Shown here piece after piece: positions 1 through 6,636 of a stretch of 11,293 nucleotides of DNA (positions are counted from its first letter, which is position 1; each line of letters opens with the position of its first letter). The notes under the pieces were generated by a model that saw nothing but the letters and a program-made list of their open reading frames with translations, made no database searches and was not told the origin of the DNA. Source of the DNA: JBDKTK01 sp039680225 (lineage in GTDB: Bacteria; Desulfobacterota; Syntrophia; Syntrophales; UBA4778); NCBI GenBank assembly GCA_039680225.1, contig JBDKTK010000437.1:1-11293 (forward strand), given 5' to 3'. A program made the translations under genes and the position numbers.

Positions 1-1043
1 CATCCGGGCACCCAGACCCGGATCGTGGAGCCTTTCGGAATCCTTTGGATCAGTGCGGGAATATATTTCTTTTTCAGCAGATCGAAGGCCGCGGGGTCGC
101 GGAAAAAGCTTGTCACACCGATGAGCAGTTCCTTGAAGAGCAGGTCGATTTCGTGCGGGTTATTCCGCAGATACCGCTGATAGTCGGACAACTTTTCAAT
201 CTGGTGGATGCCCATCCGCCTTTCAATCCGGCGGATTATGGAATTCTTTTTGTAAAGTGAAAAGTCATGCCCTGTCCGGTTCCGGATATACTGGAATATC
301 TGTTCGAGGCCGCTACGGGTCTTTTCGTCTTCGGGAAGCGCCTCCCGTGGCCCGCCCTTTACGGCATGCCGAATATATTCGATGAGCTTTCCGGGAAGCT
401 CCTCCGCAGGCGCAATGAAGTCCACAAGACCGCTCCCGATGGCGCTGCTGGGCATTGAGTCGTACTTGGCCGAGTTGGGGTCCTGGGCCATTGCCATCCC
501 CAACTTCTCCTTGATGGCCTTGATGCCGTTGGTGCCGTCTGAGCCCATCCCGGAAAGGATGATGCCTATGCTCTTTTCCCCCTGGTCTTCGGCGAGATGC
601 CGGAAAAAGGAGTCGATGGGAAGCCTGAGCCCTCGGGTGATCGCCTGTTTCTCCAAGTGCAGGGTCCCTTTGATGATCGACAGGTCCGCATTAGGCGGGA
701 TGACATAGACGTGATCGGGCTCGACCGTCATCCCGTCCTTTATCTGGAAGACCGGCATCGTTGTGGTGCGCTGGAGAAGTTCCGTCAGGATCCCCTTATA
801 AGTCGGATCGAGGTGCTGGACAACGACGAACGCCACGCCGGGCTGCGGCGGCATATTGCGGAAGAATGCCTCCAGGGCTTCCAGGCCGCCGGCGGAGGCG
901 CCTATCCCGACGACAGGAAATATGACCGGCGTTTTCTTTCCTGACCGGTCTTTCTTGATGCGAGGCTTAGCCCTTGTGGCAGTCTTCCCGGCAGATATTT
1001 TGGGAGTTGTTGGACGAGTCTTGTTGCTCTTCTTTTGATTCAT
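1..1043 (-). CDS. CheB-CheR fusion (chemotaxis methylesterase/methyltransferase), C-terminus cut by window edge
   Basis: Only the first 347 codons lie in the window; the frame is open through base 3. After a basic, Lys-rich leader (residues 1-38) comes a CheB methylesterase domain (about 42-225) with the complete catalytic triad: Ser50 in GIGASAGG, His77 in VVQHLD and Asp169 in SGMGSDG. From about 243 the CheR all-helical N-domain follows (FQYIRNRTGHDFSLYKK, then RRIERRM), and the start of the SAM-binding methyltransferase domain (TSFFRDP, VWVPG) reaches the edge. Such fusions usually continue into PAS and kinase domains, which would lie off-window. There is no CheY-like receiver before CheB, so the esterase is not controlled by phosphorylation in cis. 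The start is ATG at 1043, with GAGGAAG seven bases upstream. In the cytoplasm it would add and remove methyl groups on receptor glutamates or act in a chemotaxis-like signalling pathway. Fusion type is certain; the pathway is not. Confidence 0.93.
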   Translation of the reverse strand, partial: MNQKKSNKTRPTTPKISAGKTATRAKPRIKKDRSGKKTPVIFPVVGIGASAGGLEALEAFFRNMPPQPGVAFVVVQHLDPTYKGILTELLQRTTTMPVFQIKDGMTVEPDHVYVIPPNADLSIIKGTLHLEKQAITRGLRLPIDSFFRHLAEDQGEKSIGIILSGMGSDGTNGIKAIKEKLGMAMAQDPNSAKYDSMPSSAIGSGLVDFIAPAEELPGKLIEYIRHAVKGGPREALPEDEKTRSGLEQIFQYIRNRTGHDFSLYKKNSIIRRIERRMGIHQIEKLSDYQRYLRNNPHEIDLLFKELLIGVTSFFRDPAAFDLLKKKYIPALIQRIPKGSTIRVWVPG

Positions 1044-1115
1044 GGCGCTTCCTCATAACCGATGAATTTAATCCGCTGCAGAGTTCCTGATCGCCGCATA
1101 AATAGAAGCCCGGAA

Positions 1116-1144
1116 AATATAGTTGAAAGCATTGATATATTCAA
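1116..1144 (-). promoter_or_regulatory. Candidate sigma70 promoter for the CheB-CheR gene
   Basis: Read on the minus strand, TTGAAT (1144-1139) and TATATT (1121-1116) are separated by exactly 17 bases, matching the -35 and -10 consensus at 4 of 6 and 5 of 6 positions. It lies about 70 bases upstream of the ATG at 1043. The rest of the 1044-1290 divergent intergenic region is A/T-rich. Near the kinase gene it holds TATAAA at 1241-1246 and a tandem AAAATTT pair, but no convincing -35 box, so I do not call a plus-strand promoter. Confidence 0.4.
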
Positions 1145-1290
1145 TTCGTTTCTATGAGTTGAGTTTTTGGTTGCTTGAACTAAGAATTTGGCGCATGAAA
1201 ATTACGCGATTTCCTGATACCCGAATACAGGCAAATAAAGTATAAAATTTAAAATTTAAGGTTAAAATAGAGCCTATACATGAGCAGATT

Positions 1291-2754
1291 ATGAAACGGC
1301 CCACTAAAGATTCACTCCGTAAGCAGGCGGAAAAGGTTTTGTCTTCCAAACATAAGGAGAGAGAGGAAGACAGCCGCCCTGTGGATAAACTGATGCATGA
1401 ATTGCAGGTCCATCAGATCGAGCTTGAGATGCAGAATGACGAGCTCAGACAGATCCAGGCCCGCCTTGAAGAGATCAGCGCAAAGTATTTCGACCTGTAT
1501 CAGTCCGCCCCCGCGGGTTACTTCATCTTCGATGAAAAATGGACCGTCCTGGAATCGAATCTGACCGGCAGCAGGATACTCGGAACGACTCAACTGCAGA
1601 TAGTAAACAAATCTCTTCATGATTTCATCAACCCCGGTTTTCAGGATACATTCTATCTATACCGCCGCAAGGTCCTGCAGTCCGGATCCCCGGAAAACTG
1701 CGAATTGAAATTAATAAACAATGCCTGGGTCTCAATTGAGAGCATTGCCGTTTTAGATGAACAAGGGCATGAAACAGGCACAATCCGGGCTGTATTAACC
1801 GACATTTCGGAACGCAAGAGGATGGAAGAAGCACTCAGAGAATCCCGCAATGATCTGGAAATCAAAGTCCGTGAGCGGACGGCCCAGTTGTCAGAAACAA
1901 ACAAATCCCTGCTGTCCGAAATAGAGGAACGAAAGCGCACGGAAAAAAGACTGCGCACCGCCCAGAAAAACTTAAGGGCAATATCAGCTGAAATTGTAAT
2001 GGCTGATGAGCGCTCAAGGCAGCACTTCGCCGCCGATCTCCATGACACCGTCATTCAGACCATAGGAGCTGCTAAATTGAGGAGCCAGCTGATCCAGGAT
2101 GACATTCCTGAAAAAAGTTCCAGGATCTTTCAAGAGTTACAGAGTTTCATATCCCAATCCATAACCCAGGCAAGGTTTATCATGGCAGAGATGAGCCCTC
2201 CGGTACTGAACGAGTTGGGATTCATACCTGCTATGGAATGGCTTACGGAGCAGATAGCAAATCAGCACGGAATCAATATTGAGTTTAATGCCGCAGATGG
2301 ATTCACGCCTTTGCAGCACGAGATCCAGATCCTCCTTTTCCAGGCCACCCGGGAACTCCTGATGAATGTCGTGAAACATGCCAAAGCCGATAAAGTTCTC
2401 GTTAAAGTATCGGGAGGCAAGAAAAAGGTAAGGATAGAAATCATAGACAACGGCAAAGGGTTCGACAAGCGGCAGGCGTTCCAACCAGATGTGAGCAGCG
2501 GAGGATACGGCCTTTTCAGCATCCGCGAAAGGACCAGGCACTTCGGGGGACACCTTATTATCCAATCTGGAGAAGGCAAAGGAACCCGGATTGTCATGAC
2601 TGCCCCCCCGTACCTAGGGGGGAGGCACACCGCCTCCCATAGCCAGAAAAAATTAAAGGATACCCGAAGGGGCTGCAGCAATGTTGAGATCCTCCCGAGT
2701 CTTGATAATTCTGAAATGATGAGCCAATCGCCGGATCCCGGTTCGTCAATTTAA
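1291..2754 (+). CDS. Soluble PAS-domain sensor histidine kinase (NarX/DegS-type, HisKA_3)
   Basis: The 487-residue protein has no membrane segment and should be cytoplasmic. Order: N-terminal coiled coil with the linker LMHELQVHQIELEMQNDEL (residues 34-52), common before PAS domains; PAS about 66-175; a second coiled coil 175-235 (ERKRMEEALRESRNDLE, then ERTAQLSETN); dimerisation/phosphoacceptor domain with His251 in ADLHDTVIQ, the HisKA_3 type; and an HATPase domain with N-box Asn359 (RELLMNVVKHA), G1 DNGKGF (386-391) and G2 GGYGLFSIRER (404-414). Such kinases normally phosphorylate LuxR/NarL-type response regulators, but none is adjacent. The domain should end near residue 440 (IVMTAPP); the remaining 47 residues look unlike a kinase end and begin at a C7 tract, so the true stop may be the TAG at 2615-2617 if one C is extra. 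The Shine-Dalgarno sequence is weak. Base composition is visibly more A/T-rich than the sulfatase cluster. Confidence 0.92.
   Translation: MKRPTKDSLRKQAEKVLSSKHKEREEDSRPVDKLMHELQVHQIELEMQNDELRQIQARLEEISAKYFDLYQSAPAGYFIFDEKWTVLESNLTGSRILGTTQLQIVNKSLHDFINPGFQDTFYLYRRKVLQSGSPENCELKLINNAWVSIESIAVLDEQGHETGTIRAVLTDISERKRMEEALRESRNDLEIKVRERTAQLSETNKSLLSEIEERKRTEKRLRTAQKNLRAISAEIVMADERSRQHFAADLHDTVIQTIGAAKLRSQLIQDDIPEKSSRIFQELQSFISQSITQARFIMAEMSPPVLNELGFIPAMEWLTEQIANQHGINIEFNAADGFTPLQHEIQILLFQATRELLMNVVKHAKADKVLVKVSGGKKKVRIEIIDNGKGFDKRQAFQPDVSSGGYGLFSIRERTRHFGGHLIIQSGEGKGTRIVMTAPPYLGGRHTASHSQKKLKDTRRGCSNVEILPSLDNSEMMSQSPDPGSSI
2604..2638. repeat. Two overlapping inverted repeats at the kinase 3' end
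   Basis: C6 at 2604-2609 pairs with G6 at 2617-2622 around a 7-base loop. GGGAGGC at 2620-2626 pairs perfectly with GCCTCCC at 2632-2638 around ACACC. The two share bases 2620-2622, so in RNA only one can form fully. Both lie inside the annotated reading frame, just where the ATPase domain should end. No T-run follows on either strand, so this is not a standard intrinsic terminator. It could be a transcription end or processing signal if the gene really stops at 2617. Confidence 0.6.
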
Positions 2755-2776
2755 CGCCCGCCCCGATAACGTGGAA

Positions 2777-3127
2777 CTACTCGTATTCCTTCGGGACCGC
2801 GCAGATCATGATGAGCGGCTTGTCGGGTGAGAGGTTCCTGTACTGGTGCTTTTCGCCCGGAAGGACCAGCGCGAAATCCCCCTGTTTCAGGGGGCGCTCT
2901 TCGCCGCTTTCGGTCACCGCCGCGCCGGTGCCCTCGATGATGTAATTGATGTGCTCGAAATTATGGGTGTGGTACGGGGTGTGCCCGCCCGGTTCGATAG
3001 TGAAGACGCGCACAGACACTAACGGCGAACCGTCCTCCCTGGAAACAGGCACCTGTTTCAATACGTTCCTGGCCCCTTCCATCGACATGGGTTTTCTTTC
3101 TATTTTATCCAGCCTGGTTATCTTCAT
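2777..3127 (-). CDS. Small single-domain cupin protein
   Basis: This 116-residue protein is a single cupin_2 beta-barrel. Cupin motif 1 is residues 47-68, with His53, His55 and Glu58 (HTPYHTHNFEH) and closing in EGTG. Motif 2 is residues 83-98 (GDFALVLPGEKHQYRN) with His94. Together these give the usual two-His, Glu, His metal site, so it probably binds a divalent metal. No signal peptide is present, so it should be cytoplasmic. The ATG at 3127 is preceded by GAGGAAG at good distance. It lies 61 bases downstream of azlD on the same strand and may be its last operon partner; its stop is 22 bases from the convergent kinase stop. Cupins of this size include sugar- or amino-acid-related enzymes and small-molecule binders; the substrate cannot be read from sequence. 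Confidence 0.88.
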   Translation of the reverse strand: MKITRLDKIERKPMSMEGARNVLKQVPVSREDGSPLVSVRVFTIEPGGHTPYHTHNFEHINYIIEGTGAAVTESGEERPLKQGDFALVLPGEKHQYRNLSPDKPLIMICAVPKEYE

Positions 3128-3159
3128 AACTCTTCCTCATTTAAAGAGCCGGCCCTGAG

Positions 3160-3192
3160 GCTTCAACCTGGTGCTTCAACCTGATGCTTCAA
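3160..3192. repeat. 13-base tandem repeat, 2.5 copies, across the azlD stop
   Basis: On the plus strand GCTTCAACCTGGT (3160-3172), GCTTCAACCTGAT (3173-3185) and GCTTCAA (3186-3192) follow head to tail with one mismatch. The last partial unit contains the azlD stop codon (complement of TCA at 3189-3191) and abuts a run of seven A (3191-3197). It looks like a slippage-generated microduplication between azlD and the cupin gene. Confidence 0.8.
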
Positions 3193-3518
3193 AAAAATAT
3201 GCCGTTCAAAGTTATTGCCTTAACGAGCAGCATAAAAGCAAGTCCAATTATTACTGTGACTACGGCTTTCCTGGAAAAATAAGCCACGGCTATGGCGACA
3301 ATCCCCGCCAGGAGGTGATGGTTGGAGATGCTCAGGTCGAGATCTTTCCCGGGTACAAGCAGGGTCGGAAAAATCAATGCGCTCAATATCGAAAAAGGCA
3401 CGAATGACAAAAACAGCTCCAGGTTCTTGGCTATTTTGAAATTCATGCTCAGCATCAGGCTGCGCGTTGCATAGGTGACAATCCCCATCCCGATTATGAC
3501 AAGAGTTATCTGGTCCAT
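3189..3518 (-). CDS. azlD: AzlD, small subunit of branched-chain amino-acid exporter
   Basis: The protein has 109 residues starting at MDQITLVIIG, which is the usual AzlD length and gives about four hydrophobic helices in the inner membrane. The family signature GMGIVTYATRSLML is present (residues 10-23), followed by a hydrophobic segment (FLSFVPFSILSALIF) and a final helix (VTVIIGLAFMLLVKAI). AzlD works with AzlC; related pairs export branched-chain amino acids (Bacillus AzlCD) or valine/methionine (E. coli YgaZH, Corynebacterium BrnFE). A longer frame open to 3713 was set aside because its extra residues are out-of-frame azlC sequence and GGAG sits just before the ATG at 3518. The start overlaps the end of azlC by 13 bases, typical of translational coupling. 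Confidence 0.92.
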   Translation of the reverse strand: MDQITLVIIGMGIVTYATRSLMLSMNFKIAKNLELFLSFVPFSILSALIFPTLLVPGKDLDLSISNHHLLAGIVAIAVAYFSRKAVVTVIIGLAFMLLVKAITLNGIFF

Positions 3519-4192
3519 TTCTTCTCCAGCGCGTATCCGGCGGACGCACCGATCAATGCCCCGAATAAAATGAACATGGGATTGTTCATCCAGACCTTGA
3601 AAGCCACGGCGCTTATGGCGGAAGCAATTACGGCGCAGACGATGGTTTTTGATTTCAATTGCGGGACCAGAATGCCTATGAACGTGGCCGGCATGGCGAA
3701 ATCCAATCCCCATTTCAGCGGGTCCTTTATCTGCTCTCCCAGGATGTAACCTGCAAATGAGCTCCCGGCCCAGCCGGCGTACATCAGGGCGGCGGAGGCA
3801 AACAGGAAGGATATGAACCCTTCTTTTTTTTCGGTGTAATAAATGCTGCTTACCGCATATGTTTCATCGATGAGGCCGAACGCGGCCGCGAGCCTCTGGA
3901 CGATGCCGTACCGGTTCAGGAAAGGCTTGAGAGACAAAGCCATGAGGATGTGGCGCAGGTTGACCACCAGGGTGGTTATCAGGATCGCGGCAGCCCACGC
4001 CTTCTGTTTCATCAATTCCACCGCAATGAATTGGGATGCGCCGGCAAAGACAAACAAAGACATGAACACAGTGTGGAAGAGGCTCAACCCGGCGGTCTTT
4101 GCGGAGATCCCGTAAGCGAGCCCGAACGGGACCACGCCGATGAAAAGCGGAAACGTCCGTCTCAGGCCTTCTGTAAAATGATGGGACTTCAT
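3506..4192 (-). CDS. azlC: AzlC, large subunit of branched-chain amino-acid exporter
   Basis: With the ATG at 4192 the protein has 228 residues, typical for AzlC. It is a multi-helix inner-membrane protein with the family landmarks near the N-terminus (FIGVVPFGLAYGI), then VFAGASQFIAVELM, NLRHILMALSL, GLIDETYAV and GLDFAMPATFIGILVPQL. It would form the AzlCD complex with the overlapping downstream gene and export branched-chain amino acids or related substrates. A TTG at 4216 would add eight residues (MGRKIPIP) but has no Shine-Dalgarno sequence. The ATG at 4192 has GGAAGG about 15 bases upstream, farther than ideal, but a possible short stem (GGGAA/TTCCC) lies between and could shorten the distance. 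The start is therefore uncertain by eight codons; the identity is not. Confidence 0.92.
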   Translation of the reverse strand: MKSHHFTEGLRRTFPLFIGVVPFGLAYGISAKTAGLSLFHTVFMSLFVFAGASQFIAVELMKQKAWAAAILITTLVVNLRHILMALSLKPFLNRYGIVQRLAAAFGLIDETYAVSSIYYTEKKEGFISFLFASAALMYAGWAGSSFAGYILGEQIKDPLKWGLDFAMPATFIGILVPQLKSKTIVCAVIASAISAVAFKVWMNNPMFILFGALIGASAGYALEKKWTR

Positions 4193-4238
4193 CGGGATGG
4201 GAATTTTCCTTCCCAAAAAAGGATTTTGAACCAGGGTC

Positions 4239-4261
4239 CCGTCTCAAGACAGATTAGACGG
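4239..4261. promoter_or_regulatory. Inverted repeat upstream of azlC, possible operator
   Basis: CCGTCT at 4239-4244 and AGACGG at 4256-4261 are exact inverted copies around 11 bases, 47-69 bases upstream of the azlC ATG. AzlCD genes are commonly regulated by Lrp/AsnC-type proteins, but no such regulator is in the window and the arms are short, so this is a weak call. No convincing -35/-10 pair was found here. Confidence 0.2.
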
Positions 4262-4306
4262 ATTAACATGAGATGAGGGGTTTTTCAAGAAGACCGCGAA
4301 AGCGGA

Positions 4307-4340
4307 AAGCTGCAGCGCCTGCGTTAGAGCGCTGCAGCTT
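4307..4340 (-). terminator. Strong hairpin after the sulfatase/FadL cluster, probable terminator
   Basis: AAGCTGCAGCGC (4307-4318) and GCGCTGCAGCTT (4329-4340) are perfect 12-base inverted copies around a 10-base loop, 15 bases beyond the FadL-type stop codon. Read on the minus strand, the stem is followed by TTTCCGCTTTCGCGGTCTTC, which is T-rich but not a clean T-run and contains a second small stem (CCGC/GCGG, 4294-4305). It separates the sulfatase cluster from azlC, where a terminator is expected. It could also be a 3'-end stability hairpin. Confidence 0.55.
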
Positions 4341-4354
4341 CAGGCATAAATCTC

Positions 4355-5632
4355 TCAATACGTCCATTTCACGTTGAGCGCGAAAAAGCTGAAGCTCGAA
4401 TTTTCGAATTCGCCGGATACCCTGCCCGCCAGGGGGCCGCGCCGCTCGTTGACCGGCATGTCGCCGAGCCAGCCCAACTGGTAGGCTGCTCCAATGGCTA
4501 GGTTCGGGCCGACCGCATACTGGGCGCCGGCGGCGATTCCCCAGATCTCGCCCATGGGGACGCTCACGGTGCGTTTGTCGTCGTCGACGGCGGAGCTGTC
4601 ATAGGCAACGCCGAACGACAGCGTCCATGACGGCGAGGATTTGTATTGGACACCCAGGGCGGCGTGCCAGGTGTCCTTGTAGTTGCTGTCCGCCGTCAGC
4701 GACACGGGGGTGCTGGAATCAACGCTTACGTCCACTTTTCCGAACCGGGACCAGTCCTGCCAGCCGACATTGCCCATGACGGCCCATTTCGCGTTCAACT
4801 CATGATAGCCGCTGAACATCACCATCTGGGGCACCGTCATGCCCAGGTTCATTTTGCTCGCGGTGAGCCCCTGACTCCTCAGGAAGGCCTCGAGCACGGG
4901 CCCGAGCCCGCTGAACTCGGGAGTCGCGGCGAAGTCGAGATTCACTTCCGTCAGGTAGGTGAGCCCGAAGCGCGTCCCCTCCCTGGGCTCGACAAGGATG
5001 CCGAAGTTCCCTCCGTATCCCCACTCGCGGTCCCTGTACTTGAGCTGCCCGTCGGGCCGGTTTTCGCCCGCGTTGTTGACTGCGGCCTGGTCCGAAAGAT
5101 AGCCATACATCATATTGAGGCCCGCTCCGAGGTACAGCCAGCTGTTCACCTTGCAGCTGACTGCCGGCATGAGCGTCTCGCCCAGGATTGTCGACTTCTG
5201 GACATAGTAGCGGCCCACCCAGTTGTCGTCGTAGCCCTGGCTCATCCCGAAATAGGAAAGGGCGCCGAATCCGAAGCTCCAGCTCTCATTGATTTTCTGA
5301 GTGATAAAAAGGCTCCCCCCGGGCACGAGGCCGACGGCCGTTCCGCCGTCGGTGCCGCTTGTGGTCGTGGCCGAATCGGGGCTGAATTTCACATCGCCGT
5401 AAAGTGCCTGCATGCCGCCCAGGAACTGGGACTTTTCCAGTCGGCCCATCCCCGCGGGGTTGGTGAAGACCGTTGAAGCGTCCTGGGCGCGGGCGGCGTA
5501 GCCGGCGGCCGCGAGTCCCACGTCGGGAGTGCCGATCTGGTAAAGCATTATACCGCCGGCCCAGGCGGGACCGGCTGTAAGGATTGCCCCCAGTAAAAGG
5601 CAGCACAGCATATTGGAAATTATTTTTTTCAT
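4355..5632 (-). CDS. FadL/OmpP1-type outer-membrane channel for hydrophobic compounds
   Basis: The protein has 425 residues, close to the 446 of E. coli FadL. A Sec signal peptide (MKKIISNMLCCLLLGAILTA) ends at AWA, residues 23-25, and the mature protein begins with the FadL-type hatch region: GTPDVGLAAAGYAARAQDAS followed by the hallmark NPAG at 58-61. Alternating beta-strands fill the remainder and the chain ends in Tyr425 (VKWTY), an aromatic C-terminus as needed for BAM insertion. FadL proteins let long-chain fatty acids, alkanes or aromatic hydrocarbons enter by lateral diffusion. As the last gene of the sulfatase cluster, 40 bases after the preceding barrel gene, it would suit uptake of a hydrophobic alcohol, phenol or lipid freed from a sulfate ester; that substrate is inferred. 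The start ATG has AAGGGA seven bases upstream. Confidence 0.9.
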   Translation of the reverse strand: MKKIISNMLCCLLLGAILTAGPAWAGGIMLYQIGTPDVGLAAAGYAARAQDASTVFTNPAGMGRLEKSQFLGGMQALYGDVKFSPDSATTTSGTDGGTAVGLVPGGSLFITQKINESWSFGFGALSYFGMSQGYDDNWVGRYYVQKSTILGETLMPAVSCKVNSWLYLGAGLNMMYGYLSDQAAVNNAGENRPDGQLKYRDREWGYGGNFGILVEPREGTRFGLTYLTEVNLDFAATPEFSGLGPVLEAFLRSQGLTASKMNLGMTVPQMVMFSGYHELNAKWAVMGNVGWQDWSRFGKVDVSVDSSTPVSLTADSNYKDTWHAALGVQYKSSPSWTLSFGVAYDSSAVDDDKRTVSVPMGEIWGIAAGAQYAVGPNLAIGAAYQLGWLGDMPVNERRGPLAGRVSGEFENSSFSFFALNVKWTY

Positions 5633-5672
5633 CTGAAATCCCTTGATCCCTTCCTTGCCTGATTGCCGAATA

Positions 5673-6530
5673 TCAGAAAACCGATTTCGGCAGCAGGACC
5701 TGCACCTGGAACCTGACGCTCCACTCGGGACCGATGTCCGGGTGCTCCACGTTGTAGAATCCCTGCAGGGACATGTTTACGGGCAGCTTGCCGAACCTGA
5801 TGATCTTTCCCACGCCGCCGCCCACGGGCACCGTCCAGCGCTGGCCGCTTTCGGCCGTCAGGTTGTCCGTGATGATCGGGCTCGTAACGAGGTACCAGCC
5901 GTCGGGGAGGTTGTAATTGATGAACGGCTGGGTCGTCCACAGGCTCACGGAGCCGTGGTCATCCTGGCCCGCAAACGACGATATGTAGTTGGACAGCACC
6001 CCGTACACCCAGGGACCGTCCATCCTCAGGACGACGGCCGACGGTCCCGCCGCATATTTTCCCGCCGTGATCGAGCTGTCCGTGCCCGAGGGGAACTGGA
6101 ACATGGGGCCGGCCCCCCAGATAAAGCCTCCGGGCTTCGCCGGCGACAGGAAGGCGGTGAACTGGATGTCGCCGAGTCCCCAGACGTCCCCGACGTTCGG
6201 CGCCAGCTCGGGCTGCCTTACCAAAGGAATGATCGTCCGCGTGATGACGTTCCAGTCCTTCGTCGCGTTGACCGGAACGACGGGCTGCAGGTTCCCGACG
6301 TACTGGTTGCCGTTGTGCGGGCCGTAGTTGTAGTTGAAATTGCTCTGGTAGGGGATGCTTATCAGGTCGGAAACGGGGTTCTGGACCTTTTTGGCAAGTT
6401 CTTCCTTGCTTTCCTCCTTCGCCGGGGCGCCGGCATTTTCGGCCGGGCCGCACAGCGCGGGGCCGGCATTCAGGAGCGCCGTTATGACGATAATTATTAT
6501 TACTGAAAATTTTTCTAATCTCTCCAACAT
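5673..6530 (-). CDS. Outer-membrane beta-barrel protein ('neuromedin U'/transporter family)
   Basis: The 285-residue protein carries a signal peptide with a long Ile/Val core (residues 9-20) and a likely cleavage after ALC at 27. A short charged, Ala/Glu/Lys-rich segment follows (about 28-48), then a region rich in Tyr, Asn, Gly and Trp (ISIPYQSNFNYNYG; VNATKDWNVITRTIIPLV; VWGLGDIQFTAFLSP). This pattern of amphipathic strands and the final Phe285 (LLPKSVF) point to a 10-14 strand outer-membrane barrel. It resembles proteins often misnamed 'neuromedin U' or listed simply as transporters and related to the phenol-degradation MetA barrel family; no substrate has been assigned by sequence alone. 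AGAGGA precedes the ATG. It sits between the sulfatase and the FadL-type gene, so a role in letting the sulfated substrate or its product through the outer membrane is a reasonable guess. Confidence 0.78.
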   Translation of the reverse strand: MLERLEKFSVIIIIVITALLNAGPALCGPAENAGAPAKEESKEELAKKVQNPVSDLISIPYQSNFNYNYGPHNGNQYVGNLQPVVPVNATKDWNVITRTIIPLVRQPELAPNVGDVWGLGDIQFTAFLSPAKPGGFIWGAGPMFQFPSGTDSSITAGKYAAGPSAVVLRMDGPWVYGVLSNYISSFAGQDDHGSVSLWTTQPFINYNLPDGWYLVTSPIITDNLTAESGQRWTVPVGGGVGKIIRFGKLPVNMSLQGFYNVEHPDIGPEWSVRFQVQVLLPKSVF

Positions 6531-6559
6531 TGCCTGATTCCTCTTTTTGAAGGCGGCGG

Positions 6560-6591
6560 CAGAGGGCGACCCCTGTATTGGGCGCCCTCTG
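6560..6591. repeat. Intercistronic hairpin between sulfatase and barrel genes
   Basis: CAGAGGGCG (6560-6568) and CGCCCTCTG (6583-6591) are perfect 9-base inverted copies. The 14-base loop contains CCC and GGG that can extend the stem. It lies in the 106-base gap between the sulfatase stop and the next ATG, and no T-run follows on the minus strand, so it is not a classical terminator. An attenuating or mRNA-stabilising element that sets different expression of the flanking genes is possible. Confidence 0.55.
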
Positions 6592-6636
6592 TTCAGCAGC
6601 CCGCACGGTCACAATTTGCGGGGGGTTGCCCCGGTC

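Noticed and set aside
382..944. Plus-strand open frames inside 1-1043
   Set aside because: The minus strand encodes a clear CheB-CheR fusion with its full catalytic triad across the same stretch.
3160..3192. Short repeats as a CRISPR-like array
   Set aside because: Units are contiguous, 13 bases long and fewer than three, with no spacers.
3519..3713. N-terminal extension of azlD to 3713
   Set aside because: The added residues are out-of-frame azlC sequence, and a Shine-Dalgarno sequence precedes the internal ATG at 3518.
5621..5629. T-run as a terminator
   Set aside because: It is the complement of the Lys-Lys-Ile codons at the start of the FadL-type gene, with no hairpin before it.
4646..6506. 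Long plus-strand open frames opposite the two outer-membrane barrel genes (4646-5476 and 5643-6506)
   Set aside because: Same antisense shadow effect; compositions rich in Arg, His, Asp and Val without domains, while the minus-strand proteins have signal peptides and barrel signatures.
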